A stretch of 64,000 nucleotides of DNA from Methanobacterium sp. (GCA_016222945.1 JACRPY010000005.1:20342-84341); one strand, 5' to 3'. Shown: positions 29,043 to 39,824, counted from the stretch's first letter. Notes: generated by a model not told the origin, from the letters alone. Made by a program: numbers and translations.

Positions 29043-30809
29043 TCAGGATATTTTATAAACTTTTATATTGTTTTCACTAGAAATCAAAGTCCCATACTTT
29101 GAATAATCCTGATTTAAATTATTACCAGGCTTATTCATAGATCCTGCATTTTGCCCTGTAAAATTTCCAGGAGGAGAGGAGCTAGATCTATTAAAACCAT
29201 TTTTATTTCCTAAACTCATAGATGGAGGGCCAGTCATATTATTTTTCATGTTTAAGTCCTGATGATCAGGTAATCCGCTATTCTGTTTATCCTGCGAATT
29301 TAAGGTTATTCCTCCAAATGGAAATGAGTAGGGGAGCAAAGGATTCCATGAATAATTAAAATCTCCTTTTGGCTGAGATTGTCCATTTTCAGTTAATGTA
29401 ATGGCATATATAGTTCTATTTGGATATTTTTTCTGCAATTCAGTGATATTTCCCGTTTCTACTTGCATTCCCAAAACACATTGCACCCAGTAGCCAGTAT
29501 GATACTCATTCACCAGTATAATGCCATTTGGATCTATTTTATCATGTATTGAGTTTGCTTTGATTTGCACCAGACTGTTGTATTGATCAGTTGATATGCT
29601 TGGCCCCAAATTTGAAAATGTTCCAGCGGCAGTATAAAAACTGGACATTGCAAATACGACTGCTATAATACTAATTAAAGCTATTTTAAATCCTTTTTTA
29701 GAAGGATATCTATTTGATAGCCAGTTTTCAATATATTTTAGGCCCAATGGCACAATTAAGGCTATGGGAACAAATGCCAGCCCCATGAATCTGCTCTGGT
29801 ACTGTGAATCTATTGAAGGTAATGTTGATAACATGATTATAACCGCAGCCATCACTAAATAAACACCTGCTAAAAGCGTTTTGTTTGATAGACTGTTTTT
29901 AATGTCAGTCTTCTTTTTTAGTCTATTGTAAAGTACAGATATTGTAGCAAAAACTCCTAAAAGAAATGGTAAGGTTAAAAATATTAGTGGGCTAATTGAA
30001 CCTCCCATGGCCATATTTGAACTGTTTGTTGATGAATTATTCATAAACGACAGCACTGTTGTGAATTTAGAAAACATCAATGGATATATTGCAAACAAAA
30101 CTGCCAATCCGGTTATAATTAAAAATCCCAATGCTGCCAATATTTTAATATCAAAAAATTGCATTTTTCGGGTTTTATAAGTTTTTAAAACTAAACTAAT
30201 CACCAGAATAGATAAAAATAACACAACTGCCATTATTCCCGTATAAATATGAGTAAACATACTGCATACTAGTAATATAATGGTTAAAACTCCATATTTT
30301 TTCCATTCTTTTGTATTTTCAAACCATTTAACTGCAAAATATATTAGGAGTAATAAAAAGAAGACCCCCACTAAATTTTGCATGAAATCTCCAATCATTT
30401 GAAAGTAAAATGCATTTACTGTTATCAAAAATGCGCTTAGGAGTGCTGGAACCTTAGATTCCATATTTATTTTTTCGCTAAATGTTTCTGTAAGGAAAAA
30501 TGCAGGAACCGCCATAAGAGACCCGATTAATGCCATTCCTATTTTTATTCCTAAAAATGAATTTCCAGTTAATATTACAAGAGGAGTAAGTACGTAATAA
30601 GCGAGTGGAGGGTCGTTACTTACTGGGAAACCTGTTTGAATTATACTTAATACCTGAAGGTCATAAAAAGGCCCATCTCGCCCATAAGAAATATTATAAC
30701 GAGTTAATACGTACATATCTAATATAAATGAGAATAAAAATATTGCAAATAGGATTATAATCCATGTTTTTTCTTTTATAGTTTTACTAATTTTAAACAT
30801 AATTTTCAT
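29043..30809 (-). CDS. GT39-like multi-pass membrane glycosyltransferase
   Basis: 588 residues with about 11-12 helices. The first extracytoplasmic loop has SYGRDGPFYD and SNDPPLAYYV, consistent with the GT39/ArnT/PMT-type catalytic loop using a polyprenyl-phosphate sugar donor. The C-terminal 130 residues form an external domain ending in a low-complexity Asn/Gly/Ser/Pro-rich tail. Probably adds sugars to surface proteins or lipids. Two close ATGs (30809, 30800) are possible starts. Confidence 0.65.
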   Translation of the reverse strand: MKIMFKISKTIKEKTWIIILFAIFLFSFILDMYVLTRYNISYGRDGPFYDLQVLSIIQTGFPVSNDPPLAYYVLTPLVILTGNSFLGIKIGMALIGSLMAVPAFFLTETFSEKINMESKVPALLSAFLITVNAFYFQMIGDFMQNLVGVFFLLLLIYFAVKWFENTKEWKKYGVLTIILLVCSMFTHIYTGIMAVVLFLSILVISLVLKTYKTRKMQFFDIKILAALGFLIITGLAVLFAIYPLMFSKFTTVLSFMNNSSTNSSNMAMGGSISPLIFLTLPFLLGVFATISVLYNRLKKKTDIKNSLSNKTLLAGVYLVMAAVIIMLSTLPSIDSQYQSRFMGLAFVPIALIVPLGLKYIENWLSNRYPSKKGFKIALISIIAVVFAMSSFYTAAGTFSNLGPSISTDQYNSLVQIKANSIHDKIDPNGIILVNEYHTGYWVQCVLGMQVETGNITELQKKYPNRTIYAITLTENGQSQPKGDFNYSWNPLLPYSFPFGGITLNSQDKQNSGLPDHQDLNMKNNMTGPPSMSLGNKNGFNRSSSSPPGNFTGQNAGSMNKPGNNLNQDYSKYGTLISSENNIKVYKIS

Positions 30810-31135
30810 CCAGAGTTTTTTTTGAAAGTTTTCTTTTGACTAAATTAAAAGCAAGACGAGATATAAAGCTTTTCCCAAATTTAACCCAAAAGATGCCTAA
30901 ATTCAGTTATTTTTAGATGAAAAATATATTAAAAGACCTAAATGCATATTTAACATTTATTAAACTATTAAATAGATTTTAAAATATTATAATTGTTCTA
31001 AAATTATTTTCATAATTCAGATTCTTATTTTTAAAGTACTGCAAAAGACTTGGAAAAGATTTGGGTGTAATTGGTATTTTTTGGGGTGAAACTCTGGAAA
31101 AAGTACTAATATACATCCTTTAGATAAAAGGAGCT
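30810..31135. other. AT-rich intergenic stretch
   Basis: About 326 bp between divergent transcription units. I see no coding or RNA gene. TACTAATATA near 31104-31113 could be the old promoter of the permease remnant that starts at 31136. Confidence 0.4.
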
Positions 31136-31210
31136 ATGAAATTAAGAAATTTGATTATAAAAAACATATACTGGAATAAAGCTCGAAGTTTTCTGGAGGT
31201 GAAAATCTAA
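31136..31210 (+). pseudogene. N-terminal stump of a MacB-like ABC permease
   Basis: ATG 31136, with AAAGGAG just upstream, opens a 24-codon frame MKLRNLIIKNIYWNKARSFL followed by EVKI and TAA. The first 20 residues match the start of the intact permease at 32893 (MKYIGLILKNPFRNKTRSSL), after which coding similarity stops and the stem-loop array begins. The rest of the gene is gone, so this is a decapitated copy left by deletion or replacement. Confidence 0.7.
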
Positions 31211-31238
31211 ATATTACATTTTAATCTATTGTGGGGAA

Positions 31239-31456
31239 GGCGGGAACCCTGCAAGCCGTTGAAAAATCTCTGATTTTTCGGGCATTCGAAAATTTTAATT
31301 TTCGATGCATCAAACACTTCGTGTTTAAGTGCTGCAAAATTAACATTTTGCAAGTATCCATTAAGGAGTCGCTTAATTTTTCTCCTGTGATGAGTTTAAA
31401 AACCTCTTTTGATCCCCTTTTATATTCACAGGAGACCTCTTTAGATAGGGCGGGAA
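31239..31456. repeat. Stem-loop array 1, bounded by direct GGCGGGAA motifs
   Basis: GGCGGGAA at 31239-31246 and 31449-31456, same orientation. Between them: GAAAAATC-TCT-GATTTTTC (31261-31279); CGAAAATT-TT-AATTTTCG with outer GCAT/ATGC (31282-31308); AAACAC-TTC-GTGTTT (31312-31326); TGCAAAAT-TAAC-ATTTTGCA (31333-31352); AGGAG/CTCCT around 31364-31386; and a 10-bp pair TCTCCTGTGA/TCACAGGAGA (31381-31435). No convincing reading frame. It lies where the permease stump ends. Confidence 0.8.
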
Positions 31457-31597
31457 TTCATATTATCCACTGAAAAGATTAATGAACAAATCAACCTTAA
31501 AAATGAGTTTATAGTTTTTTAAAGGTATCTCATAACATCTCTATTTTTAAGAGACCTATAAAAAAATGCATGATAACTAAAGGAGTGAAAATAAGAT

Positions 31598-31969
31598 ATG
31601 ATTAATGACATGATTAAATGGAAACCATTGCTAATAGGAATTATCATTGTAACAATACTATATATAATTTCTGACATTGCCTCCGGCCAAAATATGCTAC
31701 TTTCAGAATTTTTACTGGGCGGAATTACAGTAGGATTCATAATTGGCGAAGACATTAAAAAAGGAGCGATTAATGGAGCCTTAATGGGTTTAATCGCAGG
31801 GACTTTAGTTACTGTAATATTACTAATCCTACTTTACAGCCAGGGATATGCACAAATGTTAGGAGCCATGATTGGTACAATACTCCTCTATATTGGTATT
31901 GAAATAGTTTTAGGAGTTATTGGGGGAGTTATTGGCTCTATAATAAAATCAGAAGCCATAAAAAGTTAA
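31598..31969 (+). CDS. Small DUF5518-like membrane protein
   Basis: 123 residues, four helices. IKKGAINGALMGLIAGTLV and the C-terminal GVIGGVIGSIIKS resemble the 7607-7966 product throughout, making them paralogues. ATG 31598 lies downstream of AGGAGTGAAAATAAG. Unknown function. It sits between stem-loop array 1 and the second regulator module. Confidence 0.65.
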   Translation: MINDMIKWKPLLIGIIIVTILYIISDIASGQNMLLSEFLLGGITVGFIIGEDIKKGAINGALMGLIAGTLVTVILLILLYSQGYAQMLGAMIGTILLYIGIEIVLGVIGGVIGSIIKSEAIKS

Positions 31970-32108
31970 TTTATGTTCAATATCTTATTTTTCTATTTTT
32001 TTAATTTACACCATATCTATGAACAAGAAGTCCCATTATTTTAAGAACTAAGACACCAAAAAGAATATATTGAAAGTTTGAATTTTTATAATTAAATAGG
32101 GACAAATC

Positions 32109-32396
32109 ATGAAAAAGGTGCTTTGGTGGTTAATCCTTGGTACGAGAGGAGGAATTAATCGTGCTAAAATCATTAGAAAATTAAATGAACGGCCTTACAA
32201 TGCACATCAGCTTTCTGAAGAGTTAAATGTGAATTACAGGACTATTAGACATCATATTAAAATCTTAGAAGACAGTGAAGTAGTTAAATCTGCTGGAGAA
32301 AGGTATGGTAAAATGTATTTTCTTTCAGATAGCATGGAGCAAAGCTATGATGATTTTGAAACTATCTGGAAACAAATACAATATGTAAAAAAATAA
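32109..32396 (+). CDS. Winged-helix regulator, module copy 2
   Basis: 95 residues, nearly the same sequence as the regulator at 28203: MKKVLWWLILGTRGGINRAK leader, RPYNAHQLSEELNVNYRTI helix-turn-helix, YGKMYFLS wing. Followed 16 nt later by its membrane partner and then by an ABC exporter on the same strand, which makes the exporter a candidate target. Confidence 0.82.
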   Translation: MKKVLWWLILGTRGGINRAKIIRKLNERPYNAHQLSEELNVNYRTIRHHIKILEDSEVVKSAGERYGKMYFLSDSMEQSYDDFETIWKQIQYVKK

Positions 32397-32412
32397 CAGT
32401 TTTGGGGTTAAA

Positions 32413-32712
32413 ATGGCATTAGGACTATTTGGATATGCAGAGATTAAGATTATAGCAATAATTATAGAAACTGCAAATATTGGTCTTCTATTAGGGCTAC
32501 TTTATCTATATATCAAAAGTTACAGGCAAATAAAGATTGGATTTACAGTAGGACTTATATTATTTGCTTCATTTCTTTTACTTAAAAGTATTTTCACCGT
32601 AGGCATCTTAATCGTAGAAAGCGATGCAATTATAGGCCGGCCCATTTATATGGGGGGTATTATCGAATTTATAGCTCTTGCTATCCTTTTAAAAATAACA
32701 TGGGACTATTAA
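32413..32712 (+). CDS. Three-helix membrane partner, copy 2
   Basis: 99 residues with three helices (about 10-33, 43-63, 77-95). Loop LYLYIKSYRQIKIGF is conserved with the 28530 and 35061 products, and it ends LLKITWDY. Short spacing after the winged-helix gene suggests translation as one unit. Function unknown; a membrane signal-sensing role for the regulator is inference. Confidence 0.78.
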   Translation: MALGLFGYAEIKIIAIIIETANIGLLLGLLYLYIKSYRQIKIGFTVGLILFASFLLLKSIFTVGILIVESDAIIGRPIYMGGIIEFIALAILLKITWDY

Positions 32713-32892
32713 TTCACCCTCTCCTTATTTTTAATTTTATTTCCCATATAATTGGGGAATGATTTGTATATAATTTACAACAAAATTGTAACGAATTTTG
32801 AAATAATTACTTAAATACTCTTTTTTAAACAATAGGCCAGGAATTAGAGTAATTGTAAAAAAAATTCATTAAAATTTAAGGAGTATTGAATT

Positions 32893-34018
<1,126 letters not shown>

Positions 34019-34026
<8 letters not shown>

Positions 34027-34717
34027 CCAATCAAACATCATCGAAATAAAAGATCTAAAAAAAAGTTATGATAAGGGAAAAATAAAGGCATTAAACGGCA
34101 TAAATCTTGAAATTAAAAAGGGAGAGTTTGTTTCCATCATCGGGCCGTCCGGTTCTGGAAAATCAACCCTTCTTAACATGATTGGAGCACTGGATAAAGG
34201 AGATGAAGGTTCCATAAACGTTGCAGGCATTGATTTAATGCATAAAAAGGATTTAAGCGAGTTTAGATCAGGAGAAATTGGGTTCGTTTTCCAGCTGCAT
34301 AACCTCATTCCTAATCTGAGCGTTGTGGAAAATGTTCAAATCCCTATGCTTGAAACTCCAATTTCAGGTAAAAAGATGGAAGAACGAGCCTTAGAACTTT
34401 TAAAGTCAGTGGAACTTGAAGATAAAATTAATCAGAGGCCCACCAAGCTTTCAGGTGGTGAAAGACAAAGAGTAGCTATAGCCCGGGCTTTAGTGAATCA
34501 TCCATCCATCATTTTAGCTGATGAACCAACAGGCGCCCTGGATTCAAAAACAGGTGATTTAATATTAAATCTTCTTAAAGACCTCCACAAAAAAGAGAAT
34601 GTAACTCTGGTCATGGTAACGCACGAACCATATGTAGCTAATATGGCAGATAGAATTATAACCGTGCTTGATGGAAAAATCAGAGAAGAAACCATGAATA
34701 ACAAACAAGTGAATTGA
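34019..34717 (+). CDS. ABC exporter ATPase (MacB/LolD-type)
   Basis: 232 residues. Walker A GPSGSGKST (about 42), Q-loop FVFQLHNLIPNL, signature LSGGERQRVAIARAL, Walker B IILADEPTGALDS, H-loop VTHE. Partner of the overlapping permease. The stop is followed within 15 nt by stem-loop array 2. Confidence 0.93.
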
Positions 34718-34731
34718 TAATTTGAAGATAG

Positions 34732-34977
34732 GGCGGGAACCCTCCAAAAATCCTACGGATTTTTGGGGTTCGAAAAATCGGAGCTTTCAAAAACCCATAG
34801 GTTTTTGATGTTTGCAAAACAAAGTTTTGCAACCGCAAAAATTGAAAATTTTTGCATGCCCCAAAATCAAAGATTGAGAAAAATGCCGTGCATTTTTCTA
34901 TATCCCAAAAATCATGGATTTTTGAGGATTTTTGAGGGATTTTTCTCAACCTCCATTTATCTTTTTTTAGGCGGGAA
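34732..34977. repeat. Stem-loop array 2, bounded by direct GGCGGGAA motifs
   Basis: GGCGGGAA at 34732-34739 and 34970-34977, same orientation. Inside: CCAAAAATCC-TAC-GGATTTTTGG (34744-34766); CAAAAACC-CATA-GGTTTTTG (34788-34807); TTGCAAAAC-AAA-GTTTTGCAA (34812-34832); GCAAAAATT-GAA-AATTTTTGC (34835-34855); AATC-AAA-GATT (34865-34875); GAAAAATGC-CGT-GCATTTTTC (34878-34898); CAAAAATC-ATG-GATTTTTG (34906-34924). Most stems are perfect, 8-10 bp, with 3-4 nt loops, each of different sequence. No gene in 34718-35060. Confidence 0.88.
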
Positions 34978-35060
34978 ATCTTCAAATTATGTGCTTTAAA
35001 AAAAATTAAAATGTTTTCTTTCATTTTTTTTAAGTGAATTATAGATCATGAAGGGTTAAA

Positions 35061-35357
35061 ATGACATTAGAACTATTGGGATGCATTGGAATTAAAACTA
35101 CGGCCATTATCATAGAAATTGCAAACATTGGTCTTTTATCAGGGTTACTTTATCTTTATACTAAAAGTTACAGACAAATAAAGATAGGTTTTACCATAGG
35201 ACTTATGCTATTTGCTTTAACTTTACTAATTAGAAGTATTGCCACCATTGCCTTTTTAATCATAGACAATGACGCATTAATAGGTAAACCTATATATATT
35301 GGAGGTATTATCGAAGTTATAGCCCTTACCATACTGTTAAAAATTTCCAATACTTAA
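35061..35357 (+). CDS. Three-helix membrane partner, copy 3 (C-terminus altered by an insertion)
   Basis: 98 residues, closely similar to the 32413 product along its length (IEIANIGLL, LYLYTKSYRQIKIGF, GRP/GKPIY(M/I)GGIIE). It ends LLKISNT instead of LLKITWDY because a 52-bp stem-loop insertion changes the frame (see 35337-35396). No winged-helix gene precedes this copy; stem-loop array 2 occupies that place. Probably still functional, since only the last residues change. Confidence 0.72.
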   Translation: MTLELLGCIGIKTTAIIIEIANIGLLSGLLYLYTKSYRQIKIGFTIGLMLFALTLLIRSIATIAFLIIDNDALIGKPIYIGGIIEVIALTILLKISNT

Positions 35358-35396
35358 CTGCCCGAAAATCTCCGATTTTCGACGGCTTTTAAAAAT
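35337..35396. mobile_element. 52-bp stem-loop insertion with 8-bp duplication
   Basis: TTAAAAAT at 35337-35344 is repeated at 35389-35396. Between lies one hairpin, CGAAAATC-TCC-GATTTTCG (35363-35381), with outer GCC/GGC. Deleting one TTAAAAAT plus the insert gives codons TTA AAA ATA ACT TGG GAC TAC TAA, that is LLKITWDY and stop, as in the paralogue at 32413. This is the footprint of an insertion with target-site duplication. No transposase is encoded. Confidence 0.8.
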
Positions 35397-35588
35397 AACT
35401 TGGGACTACTAAATCCCTAATCTCAATATATTACACTATTTTTTTTGCAGATAATTAAAATAAATATTTAAGGTATTGGGCATTGCTTATTTCTTTTTTA
35501 GTGGAAAATTAAATGATGCTAATTTATTAGTTCTATTTTTAATATAGTATAATTGCATTATATTCCTAAATATTATTAGGTGAATCTC

Positions 35589-36362
35589 ATGAAAATTATA
35601 CAATTTAGAGATGATGGGAAAATAAAAACAGGATTATTAGAAGATGATTACATAACAACGCTTTTATGCTCAGTAACAAGGGCCATTAATTCTCCAGAGA
35701 TTGATAAATTTAAAAATGATGTTATTTACAAGGTTGAAGATGTTAAAATTAAAGCTCCTATTTCTCCATCTAAAATAGTGTGCGTAGGTTTAAATTACAC
35801 AGATCATGCAGCAGAACTCAAAATGGAGATTCCAGATGAACCCATAATTTTTATTAAACCAGTTACATCCTTAATTGGACATTTAGATTCTATTATTTAT
35901 CCAGATTCATCAAGTCAAGTGGATTATGAAGTAGAACTTGGAATAGTAATATCTAAAGAAGCTAAAAATGTGAAAGTTGATGAAGCTGAAAATTTCATAG
36001 GAGGTTATACAGTTTTAAATGATGTAACTGCAAGAGATTTACAGCAAAAAGATGTTCAATGGACACGTGCAAAGAGTTTTGATACTTTCTGTCCCATAGG
36101 ACCATGTATTGAAACTGATTTAAATCCCATGAATCAAGAAATATCTCTTACACTTAATGGTGAAGTTAAACAAAAATCAAACACAAAAAACATGATATTT
36201 AATGTTTATGAACTTGTAGAATTTATTTCAGATGTAATGACATTAAAATCCGGAGATATAATTGCAACAGGAACTCCTCCTGGTGTGGGGCCCATGAGTA
36301 TAGGTGATGCTGTCGCTGCTGAAGTTGAAGGTATTGGAATTCTTAAAAATATTGTAGAATAA
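35589..36362 (+). CDS. Fumarylacetoacetate hydrolase-family enzyme
   Basis: About 257 residues from ATG 35589, which follows AGGTGAATCTC. KIVCVGLNYTDHAAEL, DYEVELGIVIS with its metal-binding Glu residues, WTRAKSFDTFCPIGP and ATGTPPGVGPM are the FAH-domain blocks. Archaeal members act as hydratases, decarboxylases or acylpyruvate hydrolases; the substrate cannot be told here. Confidence 0.82.
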   Translation: MKIIQFRDDGKIKTGLLEDDYITTLLCSVTRAINSPEIDKFKNDVIYKVEDVKIKAPISPSKIVCVGLNYTDHAAELKMEIPDEPIIFIKPVTSLIGHLDSIIYPDSSSQVDYEVELGIVISKEAKNVKVDEAENFIGGYTVLNDVTARDLQQKDVQWTRAKSFDTFCPIGPCIETDLNPMNQEISLTLNGEVKQKSNTKNMIFNVYELVEFISDVMTLKSGDIIATGTPPGVGPMSIGDAVAAEVEGIGILKNIVE

Positions 36363-36411
36363 AAAGAATTAAAATAAAAACTCGAAAGCATTTAAATGAA
36401 AAATGAGGAAA

Positions 36412-39400
36412 TTAACAAGTTTTAGAATCAATTTTATGAGGAATTTCACATAATTGTTCTACTATTCTTGGTAATTCCTTAGAAATATATGCAGGTAATG
36501 TTTTAATAAATTCATTATCTGTTAAAATCGATGTTAAAAGTCCAATGATAAAAGCTGGAGGTATTACTCCGCTTTTTTCGGATAGAGCAATTAATTCATT
36601 TTCTATTTCTTCCATAATTGTTTCAATAGAATCATCTTTAGAATCTAATGATTTTACAATTGCATGAGCAAATAATTCCGGAACTTTTTCATATTCTTCT
36701 AAAATTATGTTAAATTTTCCTAATTTTAAAAAATCATATTCAAGTGCATTAGAAAAACAAATTTTCTCACTTATTAATATAATTTCATTTAAACAATCTC
36801 TTGCTTCTTGTAATTTACCTAATTTTTCATTAAGATCACTTAAAATACTTAAAGTTACAGAAGCCCCATAAAGATCTCCTATATGTTTCTTTAATTCTAA
36901 ACTCTTATTCAAATATTTAAAAGCATTTTTATTATCATTTAAATACATATTTACCTGTCCAAAACTATTATAAGCCTGAGCAAGCATTAAAGCATCAGGA
37001 TTTTCCTGATTTTCCATAATTTCTATACCTTCTTTGTATCTACTTCCTGATTCTCTAAGATAATCTTCATTATCCTCTTTTACACCGGAAATTAAATATC
37101 CATCTGCACTACTTATTAAATAGACAGAACGTACTTCTTCTTCATCATTACCTTCAATTAAATTTTCCAGTTCATTTATGGCGCCTATAACTTGTGAATC
37201 TCCCATAGTAGCATACATTTGTACTTTTTTAGCAAGTGAACGCCACTTACCTTCAAAATCATTAATTTTCACTGCTAAATTATAAGCATTTTCATATTCT
37301 TCTAATGATTCTTCAATTAAACCAACTTGCCTATATAAAGTACCAATATCTAGACGTAGTACCCATTTTACTGTATCATCGCCCAATTTTTCGACTGCTT
37401 TATAAATCATATCAACACGTTTTACAGCATCACTCAAATCGGGCATTCCTCGCAAAGATAATGGTGAGAGTAACTGCCTCATGGTAGCCAGAAAATCACC
37501 CCATTCTTCAGCATAATAAATCTGATCAACCATTGGAAAATGATTATTTTTACTTTGGTAATATCTTGCAGCTTTTAAGTGGTATTTCTTCTTATTTGCA
37601 ATCTTATTATATACATATTGTTTGATTACTGGATGTATACTAAATTTTTCTCCATCAAAATGGAGAAATGAACATCTCACCAATTCATCTTTAATTTCTT
37701 CAAAATTTTCTATTTCACTCACAAATTTAATTGCTTCTTCATCAAAATAAGAATCAAAAACAGACAACTTTTGAATCATAGTCTGTTCAGATTTGTTTAA
37801 ATCATTATATGATACACTTAATGCTAATTCAATTCCTTTTAACGTATAAGATTTTATTTTATTTAATATAACATTTATAGAATTGCTTAAAAGCATTTGA
37901 GCTACCAATACCAATGCAAGAGGATGACCCTCTATTACTCTACAAATCTCGTTAATATATTCAAAATTTGATTCATCAATTATTACATCCATAGATTCAG
38001 CTAATTGATAAAAAAGTTCAAAAGATTCCTCTAAACTTAATTTATATAATTGAATTTTTTTCCAATTCATAACAAGAGGATTATTACGGGCCGTAATTAT
38101 AGCCCTAGTTGGCCTTGGAATAAACTTGATAAACTCTGAAATCTCTTCATCTTCTTCTACATCCTCAAAGTTATCAAAAACTATCAATAAACTCTTTGAT
38201 TTCAAATATTGATATATATGTGATTTCAAATTTTCTATTTTATCACAATTAAGTTTTTGATCAGAACATATCTGATCTAATATCTTGTTTAAGGATTTTC
38301 CCCCTTTTAAATCAATCCAAATAATTTCATCATTAAAGCGCCAGTGCTGTCTCAAAATATATTGCTTCAAAAGAGATGTTTTACCAATACCTCCAGAACC
38401 CCAAATTACAATACAATTAGTTTTAGTCGATGAAACAGATTTCGATAATTTTATTAACTGTTCTGCTCTTCCCACAAAATTAGGTTCATAATATTTGTTT
38501 TCAAATAATATATGCTGTGAATGAGGTTCATGTAAATCTATAAATCCATTATCATGAATAAAAATTTCTTCTATCAAGTTCGAAGCATAAAGAGTGGGTA
38601 TAAACCAAGTATTGTCTCTGTAAATCACTTTTCGTCCTTGCATTACGGCATGGGTTAAATTTTTTGAATTTGATAAAGAGTTATAAAAATGCTCTACAAA
38701 TTTGACTGCAGATTTTAATGGAACTGAAAATTGCATTGCAACTACTGATGGTATGCCTGCTTGAATTAATGCAGGAGCAATGCTATTGAAGACATTTGTA
38801 CCTATTGTAGAAGATTGGCATGCTGTAAGAACTATTAATTTGATATTGGTGGAAGAAAAAACATTAGAAATAATGTCAGAATCTATTAAATCGTATTTCA
38901 AGAATTCATCTTCAAATACAAGATAACCTTTTCCATCCTGAAATGCACCATGTCCGTCAAAGTGAACTATATGATATTCATTGTTATCTAGAGCTTTAAC
39001 AAGAGAATTATGTGTTGGAGGGTTAAGAAAATCAATGATAACAGTATTATTGAGTTTTAATGAATATAATCCTTTAACTACTGCTTCACCTTCAATTAAA
39101 TTATCCAATTTATCTACGTTTAAAGGTCTAGAAATAATGATTAATATTCGCAGTGGTAATGAAATATTTATTGAGCTACTTTCAGCACCTTCAATGCATC
39201 TTACAAGATTTAATTTTCCAGAAGATACCAAAAATCTATTTTCATCATGAAGGAGCTCCCAAGGTAAACCTAAAATTTCAATAGATCTCTTACTAAAAAT
39301 TAATTTTAAGTTTACAGATTCGCCGCTTAATTGCCTTTTAATTTCTTCATAATTACTCAATATCTCATTTTTAAATATTAACTTATAAAGCTGTTTACCA

Positions 39401-39582
39401 ATCTCTTTTTCAATATCCCAGACAGATATTCCCCTATCTAGTCTTTTTAAAAATTCTTTTTCATCTTGGCTTAATTTAAAAGAATCTATGACATTTCCTG
39501 TAGAAAAATTAGCATTAATTGTGAATTCACTGCCATTATTAGTATCTAAAAATAAATCTATTGTTTTAGAGATTGGATCCAT
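36412..39582 (-). CDS. CHAT protease-STAND ATPase-TPR protein
   Basis: 1056 residues, no signal peptide or membrane helix. Residues about 95-340 form a CHAT (caspase/separase-like) domain with HFDGHG (H211) and LTACQSS (C255) as the likely His-Cys dyad. FVGR (369-372) leads into an NB-ARC-like ATPase with P-loop GSGGIGKTS (395-403), Walker B LLIVFDNFED (D470) and sensor RAIITARNN. The last 350 residues are helical TPR-like repeats. STAND proteins of this layout switch on a protease after sensing a trigger; defence or regulated cell death is a reasonable inference. Single gene, next to a truncated GNAT gene. Confidence 0.85.
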   Translation of the reverse strand: MDPISKTIDLFLDTNNGSEFTINANFSTGNVIDSFKLSQDEKEFLKRLDRGISVWDIEKEIGKQLYKLIFKNEILSNYEEIKRQLSGESVNLKLIFSKRSIEILGLPWELLHDENRFLVSSGKLNLVRCIEGAESSSINISLPLRILIIISRPLNVDKLDNLIEGEAVVKGLYSLKLNNTVIIDFLNPPTHNSLVKALDNNEYHIVHFDGHGAFQDGKGYLVFEDEFLKYDLIDSDIISNVFSSTNIKLIVLTACQSSTIGTNVFNSIAPALIQAGIPSVVAMQFSVPLKSAVKFVEHFYNSLSNSKNLTHAVMQGRKVIYRDNTWFIPTLYASNLIEEIFIHDNGFIDLHEPHSQHILFENKYYEPNFVGRAEQLIKLSKSVSSTKTNCIVIWGSGGIGKTSLLKQYILRQHWRFNDEIIWIDLKGGKSLNKILDQICSDQKLNCDKIENLKSHIYQYLKSKSLLIVFDNFEDVEEDEEISEFIKFIPRPTRAIITARNNPLVMNWKKIQLYKLSLEESFELFYQLAESMDVIIDESNFEYINEICRVIEGHPLALVLVAQMLLSNSINVILNKIKSYTLKGIELALSVSYNDLNKSEQTMIQKLSVFDSYFDEEAIKFVSEIENFEEIKDELVRCSFLHFDGEKFSIHPVIKQYVYNKIANKKKYHLKAARYYQSKNNHFPMVDQIYYAEEWGDFLATMRQLLSPLSLRGMPDLSDAVKRVDMIYKAVEKLGDDTVKWVLRLDIGTLYRQVGLIEESLEEYENAYNLAVKINDFEGKWRSLAKKVQMYATMGDSQVIGAINELENLIEGNDEEEVRSVYLISSADGYLISGVKEDNEDYLRESGSRYKEGIEIMENQENPDALMLAQAYNSFGQVNMYLNDNKNAFKYLNKSLELKKHIGDLYGASVTLSILSDLNEKLGKLQEARDCLNEIILISEKICFSNALEYDFLKLGKFNIILEEYEKVPELFAHAIVKSLDSKDDSIETIMEEIENELIALSEKSGVIPPAFIIGLLTSILTDNEFIKTLPAYISKELPRIVEQLCEIPHKIDSKTC

Positions 39583-39641
39583 TATATCACACCTATGAAA
39601 TCAATTATATAAATTCATTTGTGGTAAGACATTATAAAGAT

Positions 39642-39824
39642 TTAAATTAATCTTTTATAACCTAAAATTTTATTTTTATCCTCGATTGCAAAGCATCTCT
39701 CTGGATTAGACGTTTTAAGAGCTTTACAATTTTCTAAAGTCCTTTTTTCTTCTCTTTCAAATGCACTATGATCTATTCTAATTACATCTTCTAGATCATC
39801 GTCTTTCATTATTTTTATATGCAT
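39642..39824 (-). pseudogene. N-terminal fragment of a GNAT acetyltransferase
   Basis: 60 residues, MHIKIMKDDDLEDVIRIDHS... to CFAIEDKNKILGYKRLI, matching the first two strands and helices of a GNAT N-acyltransferase; the acetyl-CoA-binding half is missing. The frame stops 59 bp before the CHAT-STAND gene begins. Arrival of that gene may have removed the rest; that is inference. ATG 39824 follows TTGAGGGATTTT. Confidence 0.6.

Noticed and set aside
31231..31473. Open reading frame of about 80 codons in stem-loop array 1
   Set aside because: It is made of palindromic sequence, has no ribosome site and no plausible protein composition.
34680..35024. Open frames on both strands through stem-loop array 2
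   Set aside because: Phe/Lys-rich translations of hairpins on both strands; by-product of the repeats.
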